The position numbers and the translations under genes are program-made. A DNA stretch of 64,000 bases, from positions 248,001 to 312,000 of the forward strand of contig NZ_LT703007.1 of NCBI RefSeq assembly GCF_900149695.1, in the 5' to 3' direction. Position 1 is the first letter of the stretch; each line of letters starts with the position of its first letter. Below are positions 33,957-44,026 of this stretch, in pieces. A model generated the notes under the pieces. The model saw only the letters and a list, made by a program, of their open reading frames with translations. It was not told the origin of the DNA and did not search any database. The DNA comes from Anderseniella sp. Alg231-50. GTDB taxonomy: Bacteria; Pseudomonadota; Alphaproteobacteria; Rhizobiales; Aestuariivirgaceae.

Positions 33957-35114
33957 ATGAAAACGCTGCGGCCGTCCGGTCCTGCAAAATCAATCCTGAG
34001 AGTCAGCACTTTAACGGCTGCCGTTCTGTTGCTGGCCGGGTGCGGGCAGCAGATTGATCTGTACGATTATTTTGACGACGACAAGCCTGCTGCGAGCCCA
34101 TCGGTAAATGCCGGTGGAGCGCAACCGGCCAATGCGCTTGTCAGCAATTCAACACTTGGCGCCACCGACGCAGCACTGGCAAATGCACGCCCGTCGAGCG
34201 GCATAGAGAAAGTCAGCCTGAAAGATGCCCAGGGGGTTGCCGCCACCGTTGATGATCTTCCAGTCACCAATTTTGACATCTCCCAGAGGATCAACCTGGA
34301 AAATGCACTGGGTGCCCGGCTCTCTGCCGACTTGCCGACGCGAAAGCGCATTCTTGGAACGCTGGTCAACGAGAAAGTCGCCAAGTCAAAAGCGAGCAAG
34401 GTAAATTTCAAAATCCCCGAGAGAGATCTGAACAAGCGCCTGGACGGCATGGTCAAGCGCATGAAACTGACGCGCGAGGGCCTGAAACAGCGCCTCGGGG
34501 AAAAAGGCGTGAACGAATCCACGCTGAAGAACCAGATCGAAGGGTCACTGTATATTCGCTGGGTCATGTCTCAGCAAAACTCCGAGACCAAGGTCGAAAT
34601 CGATGAGGCTGCGGTGGACGCGAAATTCAACGAGATACTTGCAGACCCACGCATGAAGCCTGTAACGGTGATCTCGCTTCAACAGGTAGAGCTGCCTGTG
34701 GAAAAGACAACTGAAGCCATGCGTCAGCAACTGCTGTATGCGCGCAGTATTGAAGCGCGTCAGATCATGAAGCGGTACAAAGGCTGCAGGTCAATAAAAT
34801 CAGCGAGCAAGGATGTGTTCAACGTCAAGATGGGCAAACGCGTCGACGCGGACCTTGGGAAATTGCCGGCCGAGTTGCAAAAGGCACTGCGCAAGGCAGG
34901 CACACGCAAGATGATCGGCCCGATCCCCGGCCCGACCGGTGTTCGGCTGATTGCAAACTGTGGAACCCGAAAAATTTCACCGCCCCGGCCAAGCCGCGCG
35001 CAGGTCAAGGCGTCCCTTCGCAACGAGCGGTTCGAGGCTGTAGTTCAGCAGGCAATGGCAAAGGCGCGTGAAGACAGCTTCATTGACTACAAGGACCCGT
35101 CGTTCAGACCGTAG
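33957..35114 (+). CDS. SurA-like periplasmic chaperone with lipoprotein signal
   Basis: The 385-residue protein has an N-terminal hydrophobic segment with lipobox LLLAGC, so Cys29 or so is predicted to be lipidated. After a low-complexity linker (residues ~45-95), a SurA N-terminal domain is visible (ATVDDLPVTNFDISQRINLENAL, RKRILGTLVNEKVAKSKASK). The C-terminal half resembles a degenerate parvulin domain (VTVISLQQVELPV, IGPIPGPTGVRLI). It stands exactly where surA stands in relatives, between lptD and pdxA, which supports a role in outer-membrane protein and LptD folding. Prolyl isomerase activity is doubtful. Confidence 0.85.
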   Translation: MKTLRPSGPAKSILRVSTLTAAVLLLAGCGQQIDLYDYFDDDKPAASPSVNAGGAQPANALVSNSTLGATDAALANARPSSGIEKVSLKDAQGVAATVDDLPVTNFDISQRINLENALGARLSADLPTRKRILGTLVNEKVAKSKASKVNFKIPERDLNKRLDGMVKRMKLTREGLKQRLGEKGVNESTLKNQIEGSLYIRWVMSQQNSETKVEIDEAAVDAKFNEILADPRMKPVTVISLQQVELPVEKTTEAMRQQLLYARSIEARQIMKRYKGCRSIKSASKDVFNVKMGKRVDADLGKLPAELQKALRKAGTRKMIGPIPGPTGVRLIANCGTRKISPPRPSRAQVKASLRNERFEAVVQQAMAKAREDSFIDYKDPSFRP

Positions 35115-35155
35115 GGAATTGATCCCGACAAGCTGAACCGGGCCTGTGGACGGCA

Positions 35156-36211
35156 ATGGCGAACCAAATCTCACCCCTACCCCTGGTCGTAACGATGGGC
35201 GAGCCGGCAGGTGTCGGCGCAGACATCATACTGTCAAGCTACCGGCAGGCGGCGAAGCACCGGCTTCCGGTGTTCGGTGTCATCGGTTGCGCAAAGGCAC
35301 TGCACCATCGTGCGCAGCTGACAGGACACTCTACGGTTGAAGTAATCCCTGTTACCGGCGCCTCGCAAATCCCGGACGTGTTTGAACGCGGCCTACCCGT
35401 GCTTGACCTGCCGCTGGAACATGACCCGCAAGCAGGTGTGCCGTCTTCGCATTCTGCCAGCAAGGTTATCGAATGGGTGGACACGGCAGTGAGGCTGGCA
35501 CTTGCCAGCGACGTTTCGGGAATTGTAACCGGCCCTATCCACAAGGAAACGCTTTATCAGGCGGGGTTCAGACACGAGGGCCACACTGATTATCTGGCAC
35601 ATCTTGCTGTCAAGGCTGGTTATCCCGCCGAGCCGGTCATGATGCTGTCTGCGGGTGACTTCCGCACGATCCCTCTCAGCGTTCACATACCTCTTTCACA
35701 AGTCCCTTCTGCGGTGACACATGCCGCCATTGTTGCCCAGGCGCAGGTGATAGACCGCGATCTGAAACGTTATTTTGACATTGAGCAGCCGCGCATCGCG
35801 GTAGCGGGCCTGAACCCGCATGCAGGCGAAAACGGCACGATCGGTTCAGAAGACCGGGACATCATCTCACCGGCAATCCAGGAACTTGCGCAGGCAGGAA
35901 TAAATGCTTTCGGCCCGGTATCGGCAGATACGCTGTTCCACGAAGAAGCACGCCAAGACTATGACGCCGCCTTGTGCATGTACCATGATCAGGCATTGAT
36001 ACCCGTGAAGGCCATCGGATTTCATGAAGGCGTCAATACCACATTGGGCCTGCCTTTCATCCGGACCTCCCCAGATCACGGCACGGCACTGGAATTGGCA
36101 GGCACGGGCGGCGCCAACCCGTCCAGCTTCATTGCCGCGGTAATGCAGGCTGAGCGAATGGGCGGTGCCGAGCAGGTGCTGCGCGAGCTCGTGTCATCGC
36201 AAGTCTCATGA
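35156..36211 (+). CDS. pdxA: 4-hydroxythreonine-4-phosphate dehydrogenase
   Basis: The 351-residue enzyme carries the PdxA signatures [30 protein letters not shown] with HEGHTDYLA (metal His), [16 protein letters not shown] and [15 protein letters not shown], and the late [16 protein letters not shown]. It oxidises 4-phosphohydroxythreonine in pyridoxal-5'-phosphate synthesis. Length and motifs are complete. It overlaps rsmA as ATGA. Confidence 0.96.
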   Translation: MANQISPLPLVVTMGEPAGVGADIILSSYRQAAKHRLPVFGVIGCAKALHHRAQLTGHSTVEVIPVTGASQIPDVFERGLPVLDLPLEHDPQAGVPSSHSASKVIEWVDTAVRLALASDVSGIVTGPIHKETLYQAGFRHEGHTDYLAHLAVKAGYPAEPVMMLSAGDFRTIPLSVHIPLSQVPSAVTHAAIVAQAQVIDRDLKRYFDIEQPRIAVAGLNPHAGENGTIGSEDRDIISPAIQELAQAGINAFGPVSADTLFHEEARQDYDAALCMYHDQALIPVKAIGFHEGVNTTLGLPFIRTSPDHGTALELAGTGGANPSSFIAAVMQAERMGGAEQVLRELVSSQVS

Positions 36212-37056
36212 ACGAGACTGCAGACGACAATCTGCCCCGCCTCAGCGAAGTTATTGAGCGTCATGGATTGTCGGCCAGAAAAAGCCTCGGTCAGAACTTC
36301 CTGCTTGATCTCAGCCTGACACGGCGAATTGCCCGGACAGCCGGGACCCTGGAAGGTTTTACCGTGATCGAAGTGGGCCCCGGCCCCGGCGGGCTGACCA
36401 GAGCCTTGCTGCTGGAAGGAGCGGACAAGGTTGTGGCGGTTGAACGTGATGAGCGTGCCTTGCCGGCACTGGATGAAATATCCGCCGCCTGGCCGGGCAA
36501 ACTGACCGTGATGCACGGCGACGCCCTGGCGACCGACTGGCAAGCCATTGCCGGGCACCAACCGGTCAAGATTGTCGCCAACCTGCCTTACAATATTGCA
36601 ACGCCGTTGCTGACCGGATGGTTGACCGGACATTCCTGGCCGCCGTTCTGGTCTTCACTGACCCTGATGTTCCAGAAGGAAGTGGCGCAGCGAATTTGCG
36701 CCGGTGTGGGAGACAGTGCCTATGGCCGCCTGTCGATCATTTCACAGTGGCGCAGCGATGCCGTAAAAATGTTCGATGTGTCCCCGAAAGCCTTCACGCC
36801 GCCGCCCAAGGTGACGTCTTCCATAGTGCATATCACGCCACGCGCCGAACCGATGGTTGATTGTGATGTAACCGTGCTCGAAAAAGTCACGGCTGCCGCG
36901 TTTGGACAAAGGCGCAAGATGTTGCGATCCAGTCTCAAGACGTTGGGCGGTGACCCCGCCGCCCTTATTACACAAGCCGGGCTGAAACCGACCATGCGGG
37001 CCGAGGAAGTCGACGTCGCCGGGTTCTGCAGGCTGGCGAAAGCCGCGTCTGCCTGA
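36208..37056 (+). CDS. rsmA: 16S rRNA dimethyladenosine transferase
   Basis: The 282-residue methyltransferase has [19 protein letters not shown], the SAM motif [16 protein letters not shown] and the adenosine-binding [11 protein letters not shown] of RsmA/KsgA. It dimethylates two adjacent adenosines near the 3' end of 16S rRNA. The C-terminal RNA-binding domain is present ([13 protein letters not shown]). Its start codon overlaps the pdxA stop. It is convergent with gmk. Confidence 0.96.
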   Translation: MNETADDNLPRLSEVIERHGLSARKSLGQNFLLDLSLTRRIARTAGTLEGFTVIEVGPGPGGLTRALLLEGADKVVAVERDERALPALDEISAAWPGKLTVMHGDALATDWQAIAGHQPVKIVANLPYNIATPLLTGWLTGHSWPPFWSSLTLMFQKEVAQRICAGVGDSAYGRLSIISQWRSDAVKMFDVSPKAFTPPPKVTSSIVHITPRAEPMVDCDVTVLEKVTAAAFGQRRKMLRSSLKTLGGDPAALITQAGLKPTMRAEEVDVAGFCRLAKAASA

Positions 37057-37105
37057 CGGTCCGAAGCAGGTACTTTCAGCCTCCAGCCGATGCACCCAGT
37101 ATGTG

Positions 37106-37756
37106 TCACAGGTGCTTTCTGAGCCGTTTCACAAACGTATCAAGGCCGACGCGGCGGTGACGGCGCAACCGCTCGGCATCGAGAATCTTGCTTATGGATC
37201 GATCGCACTGATCCAGGTCATCATTGATCAGCACATAATCGTACTCGGCCCAGTGACTGATCTCGTTGGAGGCTTCCGCCATGCGCTTTGCCACCACGGA
37301 TGCCGCATCCTGCGCGCGGCGAACCAGCCGGTCACGCAGTTCCTCCGCAGATGGCGGCAGGATAAACACCCGCACAAGATCGTCAGTCATGCGGGCATGT
37401 ATCTGCTGCGTGCCCTGCCAGTCTATATCGAACAGCACGTCCTTGCCTTCTGCCAGCCAGTCGTTGACAGGTTTGATCGGCGTGCCGTAGCCATTGCCGA
37501 ACACTTCGGCATATTCCAGCAACTCGCCGTCTTTCACCATTTGATCGAACTGCGCGCGCGAGATGAAATGATAGTCCTTGCCGTCGGTCTCACCCGGCCG
37601 CGGTTTGCGCGTTGTCACGGATACCGACATAACCATGTCTGACTCGCGCGCCAGTAACTGTCTTGACAATGTGGTCTTGCCGGCTCCCGACGGCGAGGAC
37701 AACACAAACAGGAGGCCGCGTCGCGCAATAGCTGATGATGTGCCTTGACTACTCAA
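37106..37756 (-). CDS. gmk: Guanylate kinase
   Basis: The 216-residue kinase has the P-loop SSPSGAGKTTLSRQL near residue 19, the GMP-binding VSVTTRKPRPGETDGKDY and FISRAQFDQMV, and the lid-side VRRAQDA region. It phosphorylates GMP to GDP. Its 5' end overlaps the 3' end of yicC by 8 bp. The pairing with yicC is common in proteobacteria. Confidence 0.96.
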   Translation of the reverse strand: MSSQGTSSAIARRGLLFVLSSPSGAGKTTLSRQLLARESDMVMSVSVTTRKPRPGETDGKDYHFISRAQFDQMVKDGELLEYAEVFGNGYGTPIKPVNDWLAEGKDVLFDIDWQGTQQIHARMTDDLVRVFILPPSAEELRDRLVRRAQDAASVVAKRMAEASNEISHWAEYDYVLINDDLDQCDRSISKILDAERLRRHRRVGLDTFVKRLRKHL

Positions 37757-38636
37757 TGTTTTGCACCTGCTCGCGAAGTTGATCGATCACGGTTTTCAGT
37801 TCCAGCCCGATGTGGGTCAGTGACGTGTCAGTGGATTTCGAACACAAGGTGTTGGCTTCGCGATTGAACTCCTGTGCCAGGAAGTCGAACTTGCGCCCAA
37901 CCGGTCCTTCTGCAGTCAACAGCTCCCGCGCTGCTGTAACATGGGCCACCAGCCGGTCCAGCTCCTCCTGAATGTCGGCTTTTGCGGCTGCCAGCATGGC
38001 TTCCTGATGCAGACGTTCCGGCTCCAGGGACGATGCCGTGCCGACAATCCGTTCAATACTCGCAGCCAGCCGGGCCTGGATGGCGTCGGGTGTACGGGAC
38101 GGGTTGGCAATTGCCTGGGCAGTGAGATCCGCGATCCGGTCCAGTTGACCTGATACAACTGTTGCCAACCGCTCGCCTTCGGCCAGGCGGTTTGCGGCCA
38201 GCGCCCTGATTGCCTGATCAGCTGCAACGATAAGAGCCTCGTCACGCGCAGCTACGGCCTCCTCGTCGGGCTCATCTGCGGCATGCTCGATTACGCCGCG
38301 CATAGCCAAAATGGCATCGGTAGAAGCCGGCTGTCCTCCATTTGCCTTTTCCACGGTTCGCACCGCCTCGATGGCTGCGGCAAGGGCATCCGTGTTCACC
38401 CTTATGCTGGAAACCGCCTCATCCTTTTCAAGATTAAGGAACACCTGGACATTGCTGCGCTTCAGGTGCTTGGCTGCACTGGCGCGAATAGCCTGTTCCA
38501 CGGCTTCGGTGCCGGTCGGCAGCCGCAGACGCACATCAAGCGACTTGCCGTTGACCGAACGCATCTCCCATTGAAACGTCCATGGCCCAGAACTTCCCTC
38601 GCCGCGGCCAAAGCCGGTCATGCTGGAAATGGTCAT
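37749..38636 (-). CDS. YicC-family endoribonuclease
   Basis: The 295-residue protein starts MTISSMTGFGRGE, the family hallmark, and ends with the DUF1732 region GRKFDFLAQEFNREANTLCSKS and LELKTVIDQLREQVQNIE. YicC proteins are stress-linked endoribonucleases. The acidic catalytic residues of the C-terminal domain appear present. It is transcribed with gmk and mltG. Confidence 0.94.
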   Translation of the reverse strand: MTISSMTGFGRGEGSSGPWTFQWEMRSVNGKSLDVRLRLPTGTEAVEQAIRASAAKHLKRSNVQVFLNLEKDEAVSSIRVNTDALAAAIEAVRTVEKANGGQPASTDAILAMRGVIEHAADEPDEEAVAARDEALIVAADQAIRALAANRLAEGERLATVVSGQLDRIADLTAQAIANPSRTPDAIQARLAASIERIVGTASSLEPERLHQEAMLAAAKADIQEELDRLVAHVTAARELLTAEGPVGRKFDFLAQEFNREANTLCSKSTDTSLTHIGLELKTVIDQLREQVQNIE

Positions 38637-38765
38637 GTCAATTTGCCCTTTACCCCGGTCCCGTTACCATCTGGTAGCTGGCGCAGAGCTACCAAGAATC
38701 ACTCCCCGGCACCACCTTACCGGCAGGCGGAGCGATATGCCATGCGAGGATGCAGGGCAATTGCC

Positions 38766-40013
38766 TCACTGGCGTTGCGGCTTGCTCTTGGGAATGGGAA
38801 CACTGCGACCTGCAACTTCGACGACGCGAAAGTTGCCTGACCGCTGCTGCGCGCCGTCCGATTGTGCCGGCACCGGGACGGACGCTGCAGAACTCTCAGA
38901 AGCCTGGCTTTCGGACGGTGCCGGAGGCTCTTCCTCAACCGCCGCCTGTTGTTCGGCTTCCCCGGTAGCGGTCTGTTGTTCGGCTTCCTGTTGCTCGCGT
39001 TTATCGCGCAGCCAGCTGCGCCATTTTTTCACGTTGGCGTTATGTTCAGGAAGTGTCTTTGCGAACACATGCCCGCCGGTACCATCTGCCACAAAATACA
39101 AATGCTTTGTCTCGACCGGATTGAGAACGGCTTCAATGGATGCCCGGCCCGGATTTGCGATCGGCGTCGGCGGCAGTCCGTCAATCTGGTAGGTGTTGTA
39201 GTCGGTCTTCTCGCGAATGTCGCTGCGCCTGATCGGCCGGTCGAGCTTACCCTGCCCCCTGGTGATACCGTATATAATGGTCGGGTCCGACTGCAGTCTC
39301 ATGCCCCTTCTCAGCCGGTTTACAAACACGGCAGCGACCTGGGCCCTCTCGTCCGCCTGACCCGTTTCCTTTTCTACGATGGAGGCCAGTATGAGTGCTT
39401 CTTCAGGTGTCTTGAAAGGAAGGCCTTCCGCGCGCGCCGGCCACTTTTTTTCAATAAACTTGTTTTGTGCCGTATTCATCTGGTCAATGATCGACTGGCG
39501 CGTACTGCCGCGGGTAAACAGGTAGGTATCAGGAAGCAGTTCACCTTCCGATGGCGGTTTTTCGATTTCACCGACAAGCACATCATTGGCCTTCAGGCGT
39601 TCCATCACCTGCCATGATGTGAAACCTTCGGGCATTGAAACCTTGTAGAACAGAGTCCGGCCGGTCTTGATCTTGCGAAGCACATCGATCAGCGAACTGC
39701 CGGCAGCGAACTCGTATTCACCTGCCTTGGGATCGACATCGAAAGTGTAGCGCACCGCGGTTATGCCGAGAATCGTCATGATGCTGCTGTCCACAACACC
39801 CTGCTCGTTCAACCGGTTCGCAATGTCGATGGTTGAGCTTCCCTTTGGAATGTTCACCACCTTGGCTTTTGCAAGCGGGCCTTCAATGTTTGCAAAGAAC
39901 CACAGCAGCCCAGCTGAGCAGGTGGCCACGAACGTCAGAGCAAACAGCCACCTGAACAAACGGCCAATCAGGCTTCTCGACGATTTGGGCCTGCGGTTGG
40001 GCAACACACTCAT
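38766..40013 (-). CDS. mltG: Endolytic murein transglycosylase
   Basis: The 415-residue protein has one N-terminal membrane helix after a basic cytoplasmic stretch. A LysM-like region follows (VVNIPKGSSTIDIANRLNEQGV), then the YceG domain with GELLPDTYLF and the catalytic glutamate in ASIVEKETGQADER. LQSDPTIIYG and DGLPPTPIANPG complete the active site. MltG cuts nascent glycan strands and sets their length. A C-terminal E/Q/A/P-rich tail of ~75 residues is low-complexity. Confidence 0.95.
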   Translation of the reverse strand: MSVLPNRRPKSSRSLIGRLFRWLFALTFVATCSAGLLWFFANIEGPLAKAKVVNIPKGSSTIDIANRLNEQGVVDSSIMTILGITAVRYTFDVDPKAGEYEFAAGSSLIDVLRKIKTGRTLFYKVSMPEGFTSWQVMERLKANDVLVGEIEKPPSEGELLPDTYLFTRGSTRQSIIDQMNTAQNKFIEKKWPARAEGLPFKTPEEALILASIVEKETGQADERAQVAAVFVNRLRRGMRLQSDPTIIYGITRGQGKLDRPIRRSDIREKTDYNTYQIDGLPPTPIANPGRASIEAVLNPVETKHLYFVADGTGGHVFAKTLPEHNANVKKWRSWLRDKREQQEAEQQTATGEAEQQAAVEEEPPAPSESQASESSAASVPVPAQSDGAQQRSGNFRVVEVAGRSVPIPKSKPQRQ

Positions 40014-40171
40014 TCAGGTTTGCATCCCTGTTATCTGCTTCAGGGCAATCCACGCGCAGATGACTCCGCCGGACGGCACCAACAATCTGGAATTGATCAG
40101 ACAGACAGTTTCCGGTTGTAACAACCAAAAGTCATCCCGATCCCGCACCCCGGTTATTCAGGCGCGGGACT

Positions 40172-41437
40172 TCAGATGTCCACGCGACGGAAAATCAGGG
40201 AAGCGTTAGTGCCACCAAAACCAAATGAATTCGACAGAACTGTGTTGATCTCCTTTTTTCGCGCCGTGTGCGGCACCAGGTCGATAGCAGTTTCAACAGA
40301 TGGATTGTCCAGATTGAGTGTTGGCGGCGCCGTGTTGTCGCGCATGGCGAGAATAGAGAAGATGGCTTCAATGGCACCGGCCGCTCCCAACAAGTGGCCG
40401 GTTGCGGACTTTGTCGACGACATGCACAACTTGTCTGCCTGATTGCCCAGGAGGCGTTCAACGGCTTTCAACTCGATCTCGTCACCCATCGGTGTCGATG
40501 TGCCGTGGGCATTTACATAATCGAGGTCCGAGGCGGAAATACCGGCTCTTTTCAGCGCCGCGGTCATACAGCGAAACGCACCGTCGCCATCTGCTGCTGG
40601 TGCCGTGATGTGAAAGGCATCACCCGACATGCCGTAGCCCACAACCTCGGCATAGATAGTCGCGCCGCGTGCTTTCGCATGTTCGTATTCTTCAAGTACC
40701 ACAACCCCCGAGCCTTCACCCATGACGAATCCGTCACGATCCTTGTCGTAGGGCCGCGACGCTTTTTCCGGCGTGTCGTTGAAATGGGTTGAAAGCGCCT
40801 TGCATGCCTGAAAGCCCGCGTAACCGATACGGCTTATAGCCGCCTCGGCGCCACCTGCGATCATCACATCGGCATCGTCAAGCGCAACGATTCGCGCGGC
40901 ATCACCGATGGCATGAGCGCCTGTCGAGCAGGCCGTCACAACCGAATGGTTCGGTCCCTTGAACCCGAATTCTATGGATACGAGACCGGACACCAGGTTG
41001 ATGAGCGAGCCTGGAATAAAGAACGGGCTGACCCGCCGCGGGCCTTTTTCGGCGAGCAGATGGGTCGTCGCTTCAATGGACGGCAGGCCGCCGATTCCGG
41101 AGCCTATCAGAACGCCGGTGCGCCAATGATCCTCGTCTGTCTCCGGTTTCCAGCCGGAATCGCGAACCGCCATTTTCGCGGCGGAGTAGCCATACTTGAT
41201 GAATGAGTCGTAGCGGCGCTGCTCTTTCGGCTCCATCCAGTCGTCACAGTTGAATGTGCCGTCGGCGCCGTCTCCGGTTTTCACTTCGCAGCCGACCTTA
41301 CAGGCCATGTCAGACACATCCATACGGGTCACACGGGTCGCGCCCGACTTCCCGGCCAGCAGATTGGCCCAACTGTCATCCACGTTGGCGCCGACCGGCG
41401 ACACCATGCCAATTCCCGTGACTACGACTCTGCGCAT
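40172..41437 (-). CDS. fabF: Beta-ketoacyl-ACP synthase II
   Basis: The 421-residue thiolase-fold enzyme has the nucleophile in VVTACSTGAHA (Cys170), the catalytic histidines in NAHGTSTPMGD and KSATGHLLGAAG, and the C-terminal NSFGFGGTNASL. FabF condenses malonyl-ACP with acyl-ACP and takes part in temperature control of unsaturated chains. ATG 41437 has AGGGAG upstream. It is separated from acpP by 264 bp with a hairpin. Confidence 0.97.
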   Translation of the reverse strand: MRRVVVTGIGMVSPVGANVDDSWANLLAGKSGATRVTRMDVSDMACKVGCEVKTGDGADGTFNCDDWMEPKEQRRYDSFIKYGYSAAKMAVRDSGWKPETDEDHWRTGVLIGSGIGGLPSIEATTHLLAEKGPRRVSPFFIPGSLINLVSGLVSIEFGFKGPNHSVVTACSTGAHAIGDAARIVALDDADVMIAGGAEAAISRIGYAGFQACKALSTHFNDTPEKASRPYDKDRDGFVMGEGSGVVVLEEYEHAKARGATIYAEVVGYGMSGDAFHITAPAADGDGAFRCMTAALKRAGISASDLDYVNAHGTSTPMGDEIELKAVERLLGNQADKLCMSSTKSATGHLLGAAGAIEAIFSILAMRDNTAPPTLNLDNPSVETAIDLVPHTARKKEINTVLSNSFGFGGTNASLIFRRVDI

Positions 41438-41701
41438 GAAAACACTCCCTGGATCAGGACGATCGCTTTTTCTCTGCCCTCGACCAGCATGGCTTTCAGT
41501 TGGTTCAACCGAAACCCGTCCTGATCGCTTTCGACGTGATAGAGGAACTTTACCGATTCAGGTGAATCCATATTGTTCCGGCAAAAAATGCCTGTGACCG
41601 GCATTCAACAAATACGGCGGCAGTGTTTTGCACTGCCACCGTACTCAACTCCGTAACTGATACCGTACGCCAGCAACAGGCGAACGGCAGGACCTGACAG
41701 A
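41438..41701. other. acpP-fabF gap with terminator hairpin
   Basis: The 264 bp between acpP and fabF contain a terminator-like hairpin (41614-41640). A minus-strand frame of 49 codons starts at 41571 (MDSPESVKFLYHVESDQ…) and runs 16 bp into fabF. The frame has protein-like composition but no good ribosome binding site, so it is not called as a gene. Confidence 0.4.
41614..41640 (-). terminator. Hairpin after acpP
   Basis: Seven-base-pair stem GGCAGTG/CACTGCC, extended by CGG/CCG across one mismatch, with a 5-base loop. On the minus strand it is followed by TATTTGTTG. It lies about 60 bp after the acpP stop codon and may produce a short abundant acpP transcript with read-through into fabF. 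Confidence 0.55.
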
Positions 41702-41938
41702 TCAGGCCGCATTCTTTTCAATGAAACCAACAGCATCACCAACAGTCTGGATGGTTTCAGCTGCGTCGTCCGGAATCTCAATTCCGAACTCTTCTTCGAA
41801 CGCCATAACCAACTCAACGGTATCCAGGCTGTCTGCGCCGAGATCGTCAATGAAGCTGGCCTCCTTTGCCACTTTGTCAGCGTCTACGCTGAGGTGCTCA
41901 ACGACAATCTTTTTGACCCGATCAGCAACATCACTCAT
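41702..41938 (-). CDS. acpP: Acyl carrier protein
   Basis: The 78-residue acidic protein has the phosphopantetheine site [10 protein letters not shown] with Ser37 and the helix-III sequence [20 protein letters not shown]. It carries growing acyl chains for FabD, FabG and FabF, whose genes surround it. Start and length are standard. Confidence 0.98.
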   Translation of the reverse strand: MSDVADRVKKIVVEHLSVDADKVAKEASFIDDLGADSLDTVELVMAFEEEFGIEIPDDAAETIQTVGDAVGFIEKNAA

Positions 41939-42172
41939 TTCAATATAACCCTCGTTAAGTTGATCCGGCGTTCAAGACTGCCCCCGCACCCTGCGGGAAC
42001 CGAATCCGGTTCAGAAAAATTTCCAGTGGGTAAGCCTCTGTTTATACCGAACTTTCAGCCAGCAAGGCTGAGCATTCCCACATCTACAACGCGCCTATTA
42101 TCACACATTTACCCGCTACTCCAAGCCCGAAAACCGAAACAATGCGAGGTTGTGGACGACGTGCGCAGCGGA

Positions 42173-42916
42173 TCACAACATGGCCATTCCACCATTGATG
42201 TGCAAGGTCTGGCCTGTGACATAGGCAGCTTCCTCGCTGGCAAGATAAGCCGCCCCTGCGGCAATTTCGTCCGTATGCCCCAAACGACCAGCAGGAACCG
42301 AAGCCAGAATCGCCTCTTTCTGCTTGTCATTCAACTCATCCGTCATAGCCGTCTCAATGAAACCCGGGGCAATGCAGTTGACCGTGATGTTGCGCGAGGC
42401 AAGTTCCTGGGCGAGAGATTTCGACATGCCGATCATGCCGGCCTTCGATGCGGCATAGTTGGCCTGGCCGGCATTGCCGGTCACACCCACGACCGACGTT
42501 ATGTTGATCACCCTGCCCCAGCGCTGTTTCATCATGGTGCGCATGCAGTTTTTGGTAAGTGTAAACGCAGCCGTCAGGTTCACGTCCATTACCGCCTGCC
42601 AGTCTTCCCGCTTCATGCGCATGGCCAGGTTGTCTCGCGTGATGCCGGCATTGTTGACCAGAATATCCAGGCCATCCATGGCTTCCTGAGCAGCCGGAAC
42701 AAGTTTTTCAACATCATCCGGGTCAGACAAATTGCATGTCAGCGCATGGGCGCGCTCCGCAAGACCTGCCTTTACCTCTTCCAGAACTGCGGCACGCGTT
42801 CCGGACAGGGCAACGGTCGCGCCATTGGCATGCAATGCCTTCGCAATGGCTGCACCAATACCCCCGGTAGCTCCGGTTATGAGGGCCTTCTTGCCGGTAA
42901 GGTCAAACATGTTCAT
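42173..42916 (-). CDS. fabG: 3-oxoacyl-ACP reductase
   Basis: The 247-residue SDR has the cofactor loop TGATGGIGAAIA, the NNAGITRDNL motif and an intact active site (NITSVVGVTGNAGQANYAASKAG), unlike the tyrosine-less SDR encoded at 24280-25002. It reduces 3-oxoacyl-ACP with NADPH. The gene lies between fabD and acpP; 234 bp with no visible coding frame separate it from acpP. Confidence 0.97.
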   Translation of the reverse strand: MNMFDLTGKKALITGATGGIGAAIAKALHANGATVALSGTRAAVLEEVKAGLAERAHALTCNLSDPDDVEKLVPAAQEAMDGLDILVNNAGITRDNLAMRMKREDWQAVMDVNLTAAFTLTKNCMRTMMKQRWGRVINITSVVGVTGNAGQANYAASKAGMIGMSKSLAQELASRNITVNCIAPGFIETAMTDELNDKQKEAILASVPAGRLGHTDEIAAGAAYLASEEAAYVTGQTLHINGGMAML

Positions 42917-42957
42917 CTCTCCTGATTGGTTCGGCAGACGGTTTTGGGGTCCTGACC

Positions 42958-43905
42958 CTAAGCGTTCAGGCTTTGCGCAACCGCCTCGATATCGGCAACA
43001 GATGTTGTGGCCATGCAGGCCGCATCTGGTGCCATACGCCTGGCCATTCCCGTCAACACCTTGCCGGCGCCAATTTCAATAAAACTGGTGACGCCGTTGT
43101 CAGTCATCCATGCAACCGATTCACGCCAGCGCACAGTGCCTGTTACCTGGGCAACAAGATTATCGCGAATCTGGTTTTGGTCACTGACGGCGCTGGCCGC
43201 AACGTTGGCCACCAGCGGCACGGACGGCGCAGCCATGTCGACTTGCGAAAGAGCACCGGCCATGACATCCGCAGCCGGTTGCATCAGTGCACAGTGAAAC
43301 GGTGCCGATACCGGCAGCAGCATGGCCCGCTTGGCGCCATGTTGTTTGGCAATATCAACAGCGCGCTCAACAGCGGCCTTTGACCCGGACACAACGACCT
43401 GGCCAGGAGCGTTATCGTTTGCCGCCTGGCATACGTCGCCCTGGGCAGCCTCCTCGGCCACTTTCATGGCTGCTTCAAAATCAAGCCCCAGCAAGGCCGC
43501 CATGGCACCCGTGCCGACCGGTGTTGCCGCCTGCATGGCTTCGCCGCGGGTGCGCAGCAACCGGGCGGTGTCTGCAAGGGAAAAGGTCCCCGCCGCTGCC
43601 AGCGCTGAATACTCGCCCAGCGAATGCCCGGCCACATAGCCCGCCTTGCCCGCAACAGAGATACCGAATTCCTGGTCAAGGACGGCTGCAACAGCCATTG
43701 AAACCGCCATCAGCGCCGGCTGTGCATTCTGGGTCAGTGTCAGTGTCTCTGCAGGACCGTCCCACATGACGGCTGACAGCTTTTCGCCGAGTGCCGCGTC
43801 AACTTCATCAAATACTGCACGGGCGGCGGGAAACGCGTCTGCAAGGTCCTTGCCCATGCCAACGGCCTGCGACCCCTGGCCCGGAAATGTAAATGCAACT
43901 GTCAC
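42958..43905 (-). CDS. fabD: Malonyl-CoA:ACP transacylase
   Basis: The 315-residue enzyme has FPGQGSQAVGMGKDL at the start, the nucleophile GHSLGEYSALAAAG, and the catalytic histidine in PVSAPFHCALM. It loads malonyl groups onto ACP. It is the first gene of the fatty-acid group, with its promoter probably in the gap toward the divergent dehydratase-like gene. Confidence 0.97.
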   Translation of the reverse strand: MTVAFTFPGQGSQAVGMGKDLADAFPAARAVFDEVDAALGEKLSAVMWDGPAETLTLTQNAQPALMAVSMAVAAVLDQEFGISVAGKAGYVAGHSLGEYSALAAAGTFSLADTARLLRTRGEAMQAATPVGTGAMAALLGLDFEAAMKVAEEAAQGDVCQAANDNAPGQVVVSGSKAAVERAVDIAKQHGAKRAMLLPVSAPFHCALMQPAADVMAGALSQVDMAAPSVPLVANVAASAVSDQNQIRDNLVAQVTGTVRWRESVAWMTDNGVTSFIEIGAGKVLTGMARRMAPDAACMATTSVADIEAVAQSLNA

Positions 43906-44026
43906 GTCTGCGGTCTCCAGTCAGATAACTAAGATGTAGCGGGCTTGCAGCATGGGCAGCTATGTATTGTCAAGCAGGCAGGCTTATGCAAGCGTCCCGG
44001 CTCACCTTTCACAACAGACGAGCCTT

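Noticed and set aside
41422-41571. 49-codon minus-strand frame between acpP and fabF
   Set aside because: The composition is protein-like, but there is no good ribosome binding site and it runs into fabF. Conservation in relatives would be needed to call it.
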